Origin: JBKQHQ01 sp052148715
GTDB taxonomy: Bacteria > Pseudomonadota > Alphaproteobacteria > Rhizobiales > Xanthobacteraceae
Reading direction: 5' to 3'
DNA length: 34,622 nt
Assembly (NCBI GenBank): GCA_052148715.1
Contig: JBKQHQ010000084.1
Location: 1-34,622 of the forward strand
Shown here: positions 1 to 7,423 of the stretch, in pieces
Numbering within the stretch: the first letter of the stretch is position 1
Layout: each line of letters opens with the position of its first letter
The notes under the pieces: model-generated
What the model was told of the DNA's origin: nothing
The model's database searches: none
Seen by the model: only the letters and a program-made list of their open reading frames with translations
Program-made: the position numbers and the translations under genes

Positions 1-2
1 GG

Positions 3-341
3 TCATGCCGCTTCGCTTGGACAACGCAAGCGTTGCCCACATGCCCACAGCCTCAACAGTAGCAGAAACACAAAGGGCATTGATCGAAATTGACAAAAAA
101 TAACCCACACGACTTCGCGATGAAGCACAATTCGCTTGGGCGGGCTCACCTCGAGAAACTCGCCATGGATCACGTCGAGAGTGTTGGGGTCGACCTTGAA
201 GATGCCACCCGGGCGCGCGTCGATCTCGGCCGCCAAGCCCATCCACAGGATGTATTTCTCGCTCTGCGTCAGGTACGGAAATATCTCCTCCGGGGTCGCC
301 CTAATGAAGATCTCCTTGACGATCGGCTCACTTGCCGCCAC
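3..341 (-). pseudogene. SRPBCC/AHSA1-family protein, C-terminally truncated
   Basis: The first ~75 residues read as the N-terminal half of an AHSA1-type SRPBCC (START-like, hydrophobic ligand cavity) protein, with the sequence ATPEEIFPYLT near the start and GGIFKVDP and SPPKRIV further on. After roughly residue 72 the family resemblance stops and the frame runs through unrelated hydrophobic sequence to a stop at 3-5. Total length is 112 residues against about 140-160 for the family. The start is GTG at 341 and overlaps the end of the ArsR gene by 14 nt, the usual ArsR-SRPBCC arrangement, so it was probably translationally coupled. The foreign tail covers a small palindrome (CAACGC-AA-GCGTTG, 22-35), consistent with a break by repeat-associated rearrangement. 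The truncation is inferred from family length and loss of similarity. Confidence 0.6.
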
Positions 342-681
342 GCCGCGTCCCCTTCTCTTCTTCGACCCGCAGCTTCAGTGACGAGAGGCTCTGGTTCCAA
401 AACGTGTCGAGATAGGTTCGCAAGTCGCCGAAGGCCTCCGCATTGACACGGTAGAGGCGCTTGGTCCCGTCCCGGCGCAACTCGAGCAAACCGGCATTCG
501 TCAGCAGCCGTAGATGCTGGGAAATCGCTTGCCGCGTCGTTTTGAAGCGCGACGCTATCTCACCGGCCGGCAGCTCCTGTTCATGGACCAACCGCAGGAT
601 CGCGATGCGCTGGGGCTCGGCGAGCGCCTTGAAGACCTCGTGCATCCGATTCGGATTCTTGTGACCGGCCTGCGGCGCCAT
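328..681 (-). CDS. ArsR-family winged-helix transcriptional regulator
   Basis: A 117-residue ArsR/SmtB-type repressor. It opens with the typical FKALAEPQRIAILRLV helix pair. The recognition helix region SRFKTTRQAISQHLRLL follows, then the wing LELRRDGTKRLYRVN. No Cys-rich metal site is visible, so it is more likely one of the non-metal ArsR regulators that control adjacent SRPBCC or oxidoreductase genes. ATG at 681 was chosen over the longer frame opening at 903 because AAGGAG lies 14 nt upstream and the extra N-terminus has no family similarity; ATG at 645 is an alternative. It is divergent from the SDR gene at 863, and a large palindrome lies between them, the probable operator. It overlaps the truncated SRPBCC gene downstream. 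Confidence 0.85.
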   Translation of the reverse strand: MAPQAGHKNPNRMHEVFKALAEPQRIAILRLVHEQELPAGEIASRFKTTRQAISQHLRLLTNAGLLELRRDGTKRLYRVNAEAFGDLRTYLDTFWNQSLSSLKLRVEEEKGTRRGGK

Positions 682-741
682 CGATCGAGCGAACACTCCT
701 TCCAACGCGTGCGACGCCGAGCTTACACCGCAGGGTCTCGT

Positions 742-810
742 TTGCGCAAGTGATTCCTTCCGCTCACGATCTATTGCGCAATCCTTGCCTTGCGCAATAG
801 ATCGTGAGCG
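742..810. promoter_or_regulatory. Perfect 21-bp inverted repeat with TTGCGCAA boxes in a divergent promoter region
   Basis: Positions 761-781 and 790-810 are exact reverse complements separated by 8 bp (782-789). Each arm contains the self-complementary octamer TTGCGCAA (774-781 and 790-797), and a third copy lies at 742-749. The element sits between the ArsR start (681, minus) and the SDR start (863, plus), so it could be the ArsR operator controlling both transcripts. The octamer is the likely dimer half-site or full site. The whole repeat could also form a cruciform or RNA hairpin. Confidence 0.6.
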
Positions 811-862
811 GTTAATGACGCGGCGGGGGCGTTTCCGTTTGCTCGCCAGGGAGGCGGCGTTC

Positions 863-1627
863 ATGAGGCTTGTGGACAAGGTGGCCGTCATTACCGGCGG
901 CAATAGCGGAATTGGCTTGGCGACCGCTCAGGATCTCGTGGCGAATGGCGCCAAGGTCGTCATTTTCGGGAGGGACCGCCGAACGCTTGATCAGGCAGCG
1001 AGCTCGCTCGGCGGCGGTACGCTGGCGGTGCAGGGCGATGTGCGCAAGCTCGCCGATCTCGATCGCCTCTTCGCCGAGACCGGCCTGCGCTTCGGCAAGA
1101 TCGATATCCTCCTCGCCAATGCCGGCATCGCCAAATTCGCTCCCGTCGATAGCCTGTCCGAGGAGCTATTCGATGAATTGTCCGACATTCTGTTCAAGGG
1201 CGCCTTCTTCACCGTCCAAAAGGCACTACCGTATCTGCGTGACGGCGCCTCGGTGATCCTCGTCGGCTCGGCGGACGCCGACAAGCAAGGCCGCATGCTC
1301 ACCTCGATCTATGCGGCCGCCAAATCCGCCGTGCGCGCCTTGGCGCGATCGCTCTCCGTCGAATTGTTGCCCCGCCGCATCCGGGTCAATGTCGTCAGCC
1401 CCGGCATGACCGACACGCCGATCATCTCGCGCGAAGGCGGGATGCCGGGCGCCACGCCCGAGCAGATCGCCGCGGTCATCACCAAGACGATCCCGCTTCG
1501 CCGCCGAGGGACACCGCAGGAGATCGCCAAGGCCATCCTGTTCATGGCCTCGGACGATTCGAGCTACTGCCTCGGCTCCGAGCTCATGGTCGACGGTGGT
1601 CTCACCCAACTCGTCAATCCAACCTAG
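863..1627 (+). CDS. SDR-family NAD(P)-dependent oxidoreductase
   Basis: A 254-residue classical short-chain dehydrogenase/reductase. The Rossmann glycine motif TGGNSGIG is at residues 11-18, the NAG motif at 86-88, the catalytic YxxxK at Tyr150-Lys154 with an upstream Ser around 136, and the C-terminal SSYCLGSELMVDGG element is typical of the family. The substrate cannot be told from sequence. ATG at 863 was chosen because AGGGAGG lies 8 nt upstream and the protein then begins directly with the beta strand KVAVITGG; upstream in-frame codons only add non-family residues. It is co-directional with the SRPBCC gene 16 nt downstream and divergent from ArsR, so it is probably repressed through the 742-810 element. 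Confidence 0.9.
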   Translation: MRLVDKVAVITGGNSGIGLATAQDLVANGAKVVIFGRDRRTLDQAASSLGGGTLAVQGDVRKLADLDRLFAETGLRFGKIDILLANAGIAKFAPVDSLSEELFDELSDILFKGAFFTVQKALPYLRDGASVILVGSADADKQGRMLTSIYAAAKSAVRALARSLSVELLPRRIRVNVVSPGMTDTPIISREGGMPGATPEQIAAVITKTIPLRRRGTPQEIAKAILFMASDDSSYCLGSELMVDGGLTQLVNPT

Positions 1628-1643
1628 GAGGCAGCAAAACATC

Positions 1644-2069
1644 ATGGCTGAGTTCAAGCATCAGGTGCCGATCAACGCATCACCGGAAAAGGTCTACGCG
1701 GCGCTTGCGACGTCGGCGGGCCTGCAAGGCTGGTGGACCGCCGACAGCGAGGCCGATGCGAAGGTCGGCGGCAAGGCGGAGTTCGGCTTCGACAAGCGCG
1801 GGATGGTTTTCCGCATGAGGATCGAGAAGCTCGAGCCGGGCAAGCAGGTCGTCTGGACCTGTCACGGCGACCAACCGGAATGGAATGGAACCACGCTGAC
1901 GTGGAACATCGCGCGCGAAGCCGATGCGACCGTGCTGCGCTTCACGCAGAGCGGTTGGCGGGAGATCACCGATTTTTGCGCCAGCTGCAATTCGATGTGG
2001 GGGCACCTGATGTTCCGGCTCAAGGCCTACGCGGAGACCGGGAAAGTCGATCCGCAGTGGACCGAGTGA
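1644..2069 (+). CDS. SRPBCC/AHSA1 domain protein
   Basis: A 141-residue single-domain protein of the AHSA1-type START-like family. Visible signatures are INASPEKVYAAL at the N-terminus, GWW and the GGKAEF turn, the LEPGKQVVW strand, and a C-terminal helix with WGHLMFRLKAYAETG. Such proteins bind hydrophobic ligands or act as small hydrolase/cyclase folds; no specific ligand can be assigned. Translation probably starts at ATG 1644, with AGGAGG overlapping the stop codon of the SDR gene, so the two form an operon. A paralogue of similar build lies at 6944-7381, also beside an SDR gene. That repeated SDR-SRPBCC pairing suggests the proteins work together or are induced by the same signal. Confidence 0.88.
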   Translation: MAEFKHQVPINASPEKVYAALATSAGLQGWWTADSEADAKVGGKAEFGFDKRGMVFRMRIEKLEPGKQVVWTCHGDQPEWNGTTLTWNIAREADATVLRFTQSGWREITDFCASCNSMWGHLMFRLKAYAETGKVDPQWTE

Positions 2070-2194
2070 CCCCGCCAAAACCGCGTTCCTATCCCAATTT
2101 GCCGGCGGCCGCGATTCTAACAATTGGTCGATTCGGTGTCTGCCTCAAAGGACCGCCAACCCTAGTCACGGTAGGAAGCCACCGACACCCGCCC

Positions 2195-2821
2195 TCACGC
2201 CGCTTGAATTGCTGCGAAGGCATCGGCGATGCGCTCTGGTGCCGTAGGGCGCGCATACATCCGCTCCAGATAGGCATGCAATCGCGGAAATCCGTCGATT
2301 AATTTCAGCTCGTTGGCCCAATCGATCAGATACACCGTCACGCAATCCGCGATCGTGACACCATCGCCGACGATGAATTGACATCCCTCAAGATGGCGAT
2401 CCAGCACGGTCGCCATGGCGACGAACTCCTCTTTCGCCAGAGCGATGTCGGCCGGCAGGCGCTTGCCTTCGGGATAAAGCCGTGCGTGCTTGGTGATGCG
2501 CCAGAGCGGTTGCTCAAGCTCCGTGACCGCGAACATGACCCAGCGATACGCTTGCGCCCGCTCCTTGAGACCCGCGGGCAACAATCCTTTGTCTCGATAT
2601 TTATCCGCCAAATAAAGCACGATCGCAGCTGATTCCGGGATCACGATGTCGCCGTCCACCAAGACGGGAACTTTGCCCGCCGGATTGAGGCGCAAAAACT
2701 CGGGACGCTTATGCTCCCCGGCTAACAGGTTGACGGGCACGAACTCGAAATCCGCGTCGAGTTCCCTAAGACCCCAGAGTGCTCGCAACGAACGCGTGGG
2801 ACCAAATCCATACAGCTTCAT
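2195..2821 (-). CDS. Glutathione S-transferase family protein
   Basis: A 208-residue cytosolic GST with the usual two domains. The thioredoxin-like N-terminal domain has Ser11 in the GPTRS position used for glutathione activation, NPAGKVP at 46-52 and the glutathione-contacting Glu63-Ser64 pair (IPESAAIVLYL). The helical C-terminal domain contains the SIADC-like motif VTIADCVTVYL. The function is probably conjugation or peroxide detoxification of electrophiles, substrate unknown. The ATG at 2821 is preceded by AAGGAGG at good distance. It lies 20 nt downstream of a degraded PIN-domain fragment and is convergent with the SRPBCC gene ending at 2069. The 125 nt between them hold nothing recognisable. 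Confidence 0.93.
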   Translation of the reverse strand: MKLYGFGPTRSLRALWGLRELDADFEFVPVNLLAGEHKRPEFLRLNPAGKVPVLVDGDIVIPESAAIVLYLADKYRDKGLLPAGLKERAQAYRWVMFAVTELEQPLWRITKHARLYPEGKRLPADIALAKEEFVAMATVLDRHLEGCQFIVGDGVTIADCVTVYLIDWANELKLIDGFPRLHAYLERMYARPTAPERIADAFAAIQAA

Positions 2822-2841
2822 TTTCGACCTCCTTGCGTTGA

Positions 2842-3042
2842 CTATCTTTTCGGCTCGAGAAAGCGTGGACCTTGCTGCTGGCGGTAGAACAGCGCACTCC
2901 CCCTCGGACTGAGTTCGAGCAGTATATCGTAGTCGCTGATATTCGCTGTCAGCACCACCAAGCCGAGCTTCTGCGCCTGCAAGAATAACACACAGTCAAG
3001 GAGCGCCCGCAACCGACCGTCCTGTGGTCGAAAAGCCTTCCT
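2842..3042 (-). pseudogene. PIN-domain (VapC-like) C-terminal remnant
   Basis: Reading the minus strand between stops at 3043-3045 and 2842-2844 gives 66 residues without a proper start. They contain LLDCVLFLQAQKLGLVVLTA followed by NISDYDILLEL, then SALFYR. This matches the last third of bacterial PIN-domain nucleases, where a late acidic residue follows an LxT.N..D.D motif. A complete PIN toxin has about 130 residues, and no N-terminal half or antitoxin gene is visible upstream, where the dihydroxyphthalate decarboxylase-like gene begins on the other strand. I read it as a decayed toxin gene cut by the join near 3045. The assignment rests on motif recognition only. Confidence 0.55.
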
Positions 3043-3144
3043 TTATTCGAATGGTGAAGCCCGGGGGCCGCGCGCCTCGGCATTGACAGCATCCCGGCGC
3101 CCGGACAGTTTGCCGACGGCGCCAATACTACGGAAACCTCCACC

Positions 3145-4137
3145 ATGAGCAAGCTGCGGCTCACCTTTGCGTGCGGGCCCTACGACCGCACGCAGGCCCT
3201 TCGCGATGGGACCGTGCGGGCCGAAGGCATCGAGCTCAACTATCTCGCGCTGCAGCCGGCGGAGATTTTTTGGCGCATGCTGCAGTACCGGGAATTCGAC
3301 GCGGCGGAAATGTCGCTGTCCAACTACACCATGCTGGTGGGCGCGGGCGAGGCGCCGTTCGTTGCCATCCCGGCCTTCCCGTCGCGCGTGTTTCGGCACG
3401 GCTACTTTTTCATCAACACGCAGAAGGGCATCAAGCGGCCCGGCGATCTGAAGGGCCGGCGCGGCGGTGTGCCCGAATACAGCATGACCGCCGCGGTCTA
3501 TATGCGCGGCCTGCTGCAGCACGAATATGGCGTGAAGCCTAACGAGGTCGACTGGGTGCAGGGCCGTGCCGACCGCTTGGCCGTGGCGCCGCCGGCGGAC
3601 GTGCGGATCACGCACGCCGCTGCGGGCACCGAGCTCGGTGATTTGCTCGAGCGGGGCGAGCTCGATTTTCTCTTGACCGCCAACAACCCGCTGTCCTTCC
3701 GGCGCGGCAGCCCCACCGTGCAGCGCCTGTTTCCCAACTATGCCGAGCTCGAAAAGGACTACTATCGGCGCACACAAATTTATCCGATCATGCACACGGT
3801 CGTGATCCGCCGCGACATCTACGAGCGCGATCCGTGGGTGGCGCTTAATCTGTACAAGGCACTGTGCAAGGCGAAGGACTACGCCTATGGCCTGCTGGCG
3901 GAGACCGGCTCGCCGAAGGCGTCGTTCGCCTGGCTGCAGCCGCTGATCGAGGAGGAGCAATCGATCATCGGCCGCGACTGGTACCCTTACGGCATAAACA
4001 AAAACCGCCCGTCGATCGAGGCGCTGCTGCAATACTCCAACGAGCAGGGATTGACGAAGCGCCGCGTCGAGATCGAGGAGCTATTTGCACCGAGCACGTT
4101 GCGCGACATCCCATTGAGCGAAGGCCAATTGGTTTAA
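3145..4137 (+). CDS. 4,5-dihydroxyphthalate decarboxylase-family / NMT1-like protein
   Basis: A 330-residue protein of the family that includes 4,5-dihydroxyphthalate decarboxylase (Pht5-type, about 330 residues) and is often annotated as an ABC substrate-binding protein because it shares the type 2 periplasmic binding fold. Shared family features are the ACGPYDRT opening, EFDAAEMSLSNY, FPSRVFRHG, GVPEYSMTA, GLLQHEYGV and the C-terminal VEIEELFAPST. No signal peptide or lipobox is present, so it should be cytoplasmic, which favours an enzyme such as an aromatic acid decarboxylase over a binding protein. A paralogue is encoded at 5864-6856. Start ATG 3145 fixes the conserved N-terminus; the ribosome binding site is weak (GGAAA). 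The actual substrate is unknown. Confidence 0.8.
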   Translation: MSKLRLTFACGPYDRTQALRDGTVRAEGIELNYLALQPAEIFWRMLQYREFDAAEMSLSNYTMLVGAGEAPFVAIPAFPSRVFRHGYFFINTQKGIKRPGDLKGRRGGVPEYSMTAAVYMRGLLQHEYGVKPNEVDWVQGRADRLAVAPPADVRITHAAAGTELGDLLERGELDFLLTANNPLSFRRGSPTVQRLFPNYAELEKDYYRRTQIYPIMHTVVIRRDIYERDPWVALNLYKALCKAKDYAYGLLAETGSPKASFAWLQPLIEEEQSIIGRDWYPYGINKNRPSIEALLQYSNEQGLTKRRVEIEELFAPSTLRDIPLSEGQLV

Positions 4138-4172
4138 AAGCATGTTCCCGTGAATTTGATACAGCGACGCTA

Positions 4173-4338
4173 CTCACCTCTCCCCGCGAGCGGGGAGAGG
4201 TCGCCATTCGAGCGCCAGCGAGGATGGCGGGTGAGGGGCGCCCTCCACAGACTCAGACTCGCGGAGCAGCCCCCTCACCCGGAACAAGCGCAAGTGTGCG
4301 CTTGCTCCGACCTCTCCCCGCTCGCGGGGAGAGGTGAA
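4173..4338. repeat. Dispersed palindromic element with inverted terminal hairpins
   Basis: A non-coding element of about 165 bp. Each end carries a 12-bp-stem hairpin of the type ACCTCTCCCCGC-nn-GCGGGGAGAGGT (4176-4201 and 4310-4335). Inside, GGGTGAGGGG (4229-4238) pairs with CCCCTCACCC (4271-4280), and a further hairpin lies at 4281-4308. This nested symmetry resembles mobile palindromic elements scattered between genes in Bradyrhizobium and relatives. It lies between two convergent genes and may serve as a bidirectional transcription terminator. The family resemblance is from memory. Confidence 0.75.
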
Positions 4339-4400
4339 AATCGCCGCATCAGATCCACCGGAACATGCTGTTAGTTCGTCCGGCTAGCGAGCGCGCAGGT

Positions 4401-5597
4401 TCATCTGGTGATTGGCGTTCCGCCGAGTCCGCTGACGGCTTCCCAGCGCTTGGCCGCTGGATCCCAGCGGCTCACGAGGGTGTTCTTGACGCCGAGCCCA
4501 CGTTGCGGGGTCTCCGCGAAGTCGTAGAATCCTGAAATCCCGACCAGACCCTTGAGGTGCTGCAGATAGTCCTGGATCTGGGCGGCAGTGGCGGAGGCAC
4601 CAAGCGTGCGCAAGGCGCTGGCAACGAGCATCGCCGGCTGCCAGCCTTCGTTGGAACCCTGGTCCGGCGCCAGTCCCGCATCCTGGAAGGCGCGGAAGAA
4701 CTCATTCTGCTTCTCCACCACCGCCGGCTCGAGCTCGACCTTCGGATCGCCGCGGGCGGGCCAGGGCGAGGTGAAGAAATAGAGCTCCTTCGGCAGGAAC
4801 GGCGCGAATTGCTCCATCTGGCGATAGACCTCGTTGCCCGGGCTGGTGCCGACCGGGATATCGAGGCCGGCGTCCCGCAGCCCACGAAACACGGTTGCAA
4901 TCGGCGCTCCGACGCTCCAGGCGATGAGCGCCTGCGGGTTGGCGGCCTTGATCTGCTCGATCTGCGCCGAGACGCTGACATCGGTGGGATTGAAATGGAC
5001 GTTCGCAACGAGCGAGACATCGGCATTTTCGGGAAACCGTGCGATCTCGGCGAGGTTCTTCTCCGCGTCCCGCCCGGTCGCGTCGATGCTCGTGATCACC
5101 GCGATCCGCTTCCAGCCGCGCTCCCGGAAATATCGAATCCCGGCGATCGCGTCGCTCCGCGTCGACGTATCCGCGGAGTAGAGGTACGAGCCCTGCGGCG
5201 GATCGAAGCTTGGCGTGATGCAGATCAGCACCGGACCGTTGCGAAAGAGCGGGGCCATGGCGTTGCAGTCGGCGAGAATCGTCGGGCCGATCACCACCAC
5301 GGGATCCGCCGCAAGCACCTCATTCGCGAGCTGAACCGAGACTTGCGGATTCGTCTGATTATCGTGGAAGACAAAGCGCAGGTTCCTCCCCGCGACCCCG
5401 CCGCCGGCATTGACCGTCCGCTCGACGAACTCAATGGCCTGCCGCTCCGAATTGCCGATGAACGCGCCGCCGCCGGTTAGCTCGAGGATGACGTGTACGT
5501 CGTAGACCCCCTCGGCGCCGAGCGACACGCCAGGGGCAAGCGTCATCAGCAGCAACGCACAGAGCGCCGCCGTTGTCCTTGCAAACAATGGTATCAT
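4401..5597 (-). CDS. ABC transporter substrate-binding protein, branched-chain amino acid (LivJ) type
   Basis: A 398-residue type 1 periplasmic binding protein (Peripla_BP_6). It has a Sec signal peptide, MIPLFARTTAALCALLLMTL followed by the likely cleavage site SLGA-EG. ELTGGGAFIGNSERQAIEF, typical of the ligand-sensing first lobe, comes next, then VIGPTILADC and the GWKRIAVI hinge region. Family members bind amino acids, amides or aromatic acids in the periplasm and deliver them to a Liv-type permease; no permease or ATPase gene is present here, so it is an orphan. ATG 5597 was preferred over 5639 because it starts the signal peptide and has GGGAAG 6 nt upstream. Lying between two aromatic-decarboxylase-like genes, it may capture a related aromatic compound (inference). 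Confidence 0.88.
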   Translation of the reverse strand: MIPLFARTTAALCALLLMTLAPGVSLGAEGVYDVHVILELTGGGAFIGNSERQAIEFVERTVNAGGGVAGRNLRFVFHDNQTNPQVSVQLANEVLAADPVVVIGPTILADCNAMAPLFRNGPVLICITPSFDPPQGSYLYSADTSTRSDAIAGIRYFRERGWKRIAVITSIDATGRDAEKNLAEIARFPENADVSLVANVHFNPTDVSVSAQIEQIKAANPQALIAWSVGAPIATVFRGLRDAGLDIPVGTSPGNEVYRQMEQFAPFLPKELYFFTSPWPARGDPKVELEPAVVEKQNEFFRAFQDAGLAPDQGSNEGWQPAMLVASALRTLGASATAAQIQDYLQHLKGLVGISGFYDFAETPQRGLGVKNTLVSRWDPAAKRWEAVSGLGGTPITR

Positions 5598-5863
5598 TGG
5601 TCGCTTCCCGTGGACCGGCGATCGCAGGTTAGCATGCACCGATCGGCTCGGCCACGCGGGAAGGCCTTCTTCCCCGCCCCGTTCGTTCTCACAAGGTCCG
5701 GTGCGGATCAGCGGGCAACAACCGTGGACAGCGTTTTGTCGGGAATGCAGCGCGGGGCATAAATCGCTTCACAGCGAAAAGAGAGCCCAGTACGGTCGAT
5801 CAAGCCGCGGATCTGAGGCCCCTGTTCGCGGGCCGCCTTATCAGGACAACTGGAGAGGGCAAC

Positions 5864-6856
5864 ATGGTTGAGGTGCCGATAACGATTGCCTGCGGTCGTT
5901 ACGACCGGACATCCGCGATCCTGGACGGCCGCGTCAAGGTCGAGGGTTGCGCCGTCACCTACTTGCCATTGTACCCGGAAGAGATCTTTTTCCGCCTCTT
6001 CCGCTATCAGGAATTCGACGTGTCGGAGATGTCGTTCAGCAGTTACATCCGCACTGTCGCCGACGGCACGTCACCCTATGTTGGCATTCCGGCCTTCGTG
6101 TCGCGCATTTTCCGGCACTCCGGCATCTATGTGCGCACCGATGCCGGCATCCGCGCTCCGGCCGATCTGAGGGGGAAGCGGATCGGCGTCCCCGAATATC
6201 AGATCACGGCCGTCGTCTGGATGCGCGGGCTGCTGCAGCACGAATACGGCGTCGCGCCATCGGAGATCCATTGGCGCAGCGGCGGCCAGGAAGAGCCGGG
6301 ACGCGATGAGCGCACGCCCCTCAAGCCAATCAAGGGAATCGATCTGCAGCCGATCCCCGACGACAGGACGCTCGTCGGCATGCTCAGGGCCGGCGAGCTC
6401 GACGCGCTGTTCACGGCGCGGGCGCCCTCGTCGTTTCTCGCCGGCGAGAAGCACATCGCGCGCTTGTTTCCGAACACGCGCGAAGCCGAGCTTGCCTACT
6501 ACAAGAAGAGCGGCCTGTTTCCGGTCATGCACCTCATCGGCATCCGCAAGACCCTGGTCGAACGCTATCCCTGGCTGCCCACCAGCGTCTACAAGGCGTT
6601 CTGCGAGGCCAAGACCTTGGCCATGGCCGACCTCGTCGACGTCAACGCCCTGATGGTAACCCTGCCGTTTCTGGAACCGGAGACGACCGCCACCATGGCG
6701 GTCATGGGACGTGATTTCTGGCGCTACGGCGTGCACGAAAGCCTGCCCGAGATCGAAGCGCTCACCCAATATGCCTACGAGCAGGGTTTGGTCGATCGTA
6801 AGGTCAAGGTCGAAGAGCTCTTCGCCCCCTCGACCTTCGAGATTTCGCGGATCTGA
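5864..6856 (+). CDS. 4,5-dihydroxyphthalate decarboxylase-family / NMT1-like protein (second copy)
   Basis: 330 residues, the same length as the paralogue at 3145-4137 and with the same landmarks: ACGRYDRT, YQEFDVSEMSFSSY, FVSRIFRHSG, GVPEYQITA, GLLQHEYGV, LRAGELDALF and the terminal VKVEELFAPSTF. The middle differs, with an insert around GGQEEPGRDERTPLKPIK where the other copy is shorter, and a different stretch before the C-terminal helix. There is no signal peptide, so it is probably a cytoplasmic enzyme of aromatic acid metabolism rather than a transport component. GGAGAGGG lies just upstream of ATG 5864. It is divergent from the Liv-type binding protein, separated by 266 nt with no other gene. 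The divergence suggests separate substrates rather than a recent duplication. Confidence 0.8.
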   Translation: MVEVPITIACGRYDRTSAILDGRVKVEGCAVTYLPLYPEEIFFRLFRYQEFDVSEMSFSSYIRTVADGTSPYVGIPAFVSRIFRHSGIYVRTDAGIRAPADLRGKRIGVPEYQITAVVWMRGLLQHEYGVAPSEIHWRSGGQEEPGRDERTPLKPIKGIDLQPIPDDRTLVGMLRAGELDALFTARAPSSFLAGEKHIARLFPNTREAELAYYKKSGLFPVMHLIGIRKTLVERYPWLPTSVYKAFCEAKTLAMADLVDVNALMVTLPFLEPETTATMAVMGRDFWRYGVHESLPEIEALTQYAYEQGLVDRKVKVEELFAPSTFEISRI

Positions 6857-6897
6857 ATCGGGAGCCCGGATCGAAAAAAGAGCATCAGACAGCCGAA

Positions 6898-6925
6898 GCC
6901 CCGGCCATCTCGCGATGACCGGGGC
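6898..6925. terminator. Probable bidirectional terminator
   Basis: GCCCCGGCCATC (6898-6909) and GATGACCGGGGC (6914-6925) form a 12-bp stem with one mismatch and a TCGC loop, followed on the plus strand by a T-rich stretch. It lies between the convergent genes ending at 6856 and 6944, where a shared terminator is expected. Confidence 0.6.
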
Positions 6926-6943
6926 CCCTGCTCAACTTTCTTT

Positions 6944-7381
6944 CTAATTGGGGTCCCCTTTGCCGGTCGTAATCAGGCTGCGCAAACTGTCGTTGACATA
7001 AAAGCCCCATGCGCCGGCACATTTGCCGTAGCATTCGATGGCGGGAGCCAGGCCGACATGCGTAAAGCGCAGCTCGGTCTTGTCGCCCTTCTTGGTGACC
7101 TCGAAGACAACGTCCGTGCCGTTCCACTCCCGTTTGTTCTTGACAAAGTTGATTTGAGCGTCCTGGACGTGCCACACGACTTTCTTGCCTGGCACCAGTT
7201 CGGTGATCTTCTGGGTGCTGCGGTGAAGGTCTTGGTATCGGTACGTAAACTCGGCACCGGGCTTGTCGGTACGGCCGTCGATTTCTCCCGACCACCAGCC
7301 ACGAACGTTGTTGATGGCGTCGAAGACTTCTTGCGGAGATTGGTCCACCGAGAAAGTCGTGGTGAAATTCTGATTTGTCAT
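6944..7381 (-). CDS. SRPBCC/AHSA1 domain protein
   Basis: A 145-residue AHSA1-type SRPBCC protein. The sequence has TTFSVDQSPQEVFDAINN, the WWSG turn, ITELVPGKKVVWHV, EWNGTDVVFEV and a C-terminal segment CYGKCAGAWGFYVNDSLRSL that closes the ligand cavity. The two cysteines in ECYGKCAG are close together; a role cannot be inferred. It follows the SDR gene by 42 nt on the same strand and is probably co-transcribed with it, mirroring the SDR-SRPBCC pair at 863-2069. The ATG at 7381 is preceded by the sequence GGAG within a normal distance. The stop is followed by the shared terminator hairpin. Confidence 0.88.
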   Translation of the reverse strand: MTNQNFTTTFSVDQSPQEVFDAINNVRGWWSGEIDGRTDKPGAEFTYRYQDLHRSTQKITELVPGKKVVWHVQDAQINFVKNKREWNGTDVVFEVTKKGDKTELRFTHVGLAPAIECYGKCAGAWGFYVNDSLRSLITTGKGDPN

Positions 7382-7423
7382 GACTGGCTCCTATCGGTTC
7401 GGTTGCGACATAAGGGACATCAT

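Noticed and set aside
3043..4032. A 329-residue minus-strand frame opposite the first dihydroxyphthalate decarboxylase-like gene
   Set aside because: No family pattern. The plus-strand frame shows strong family motifs.
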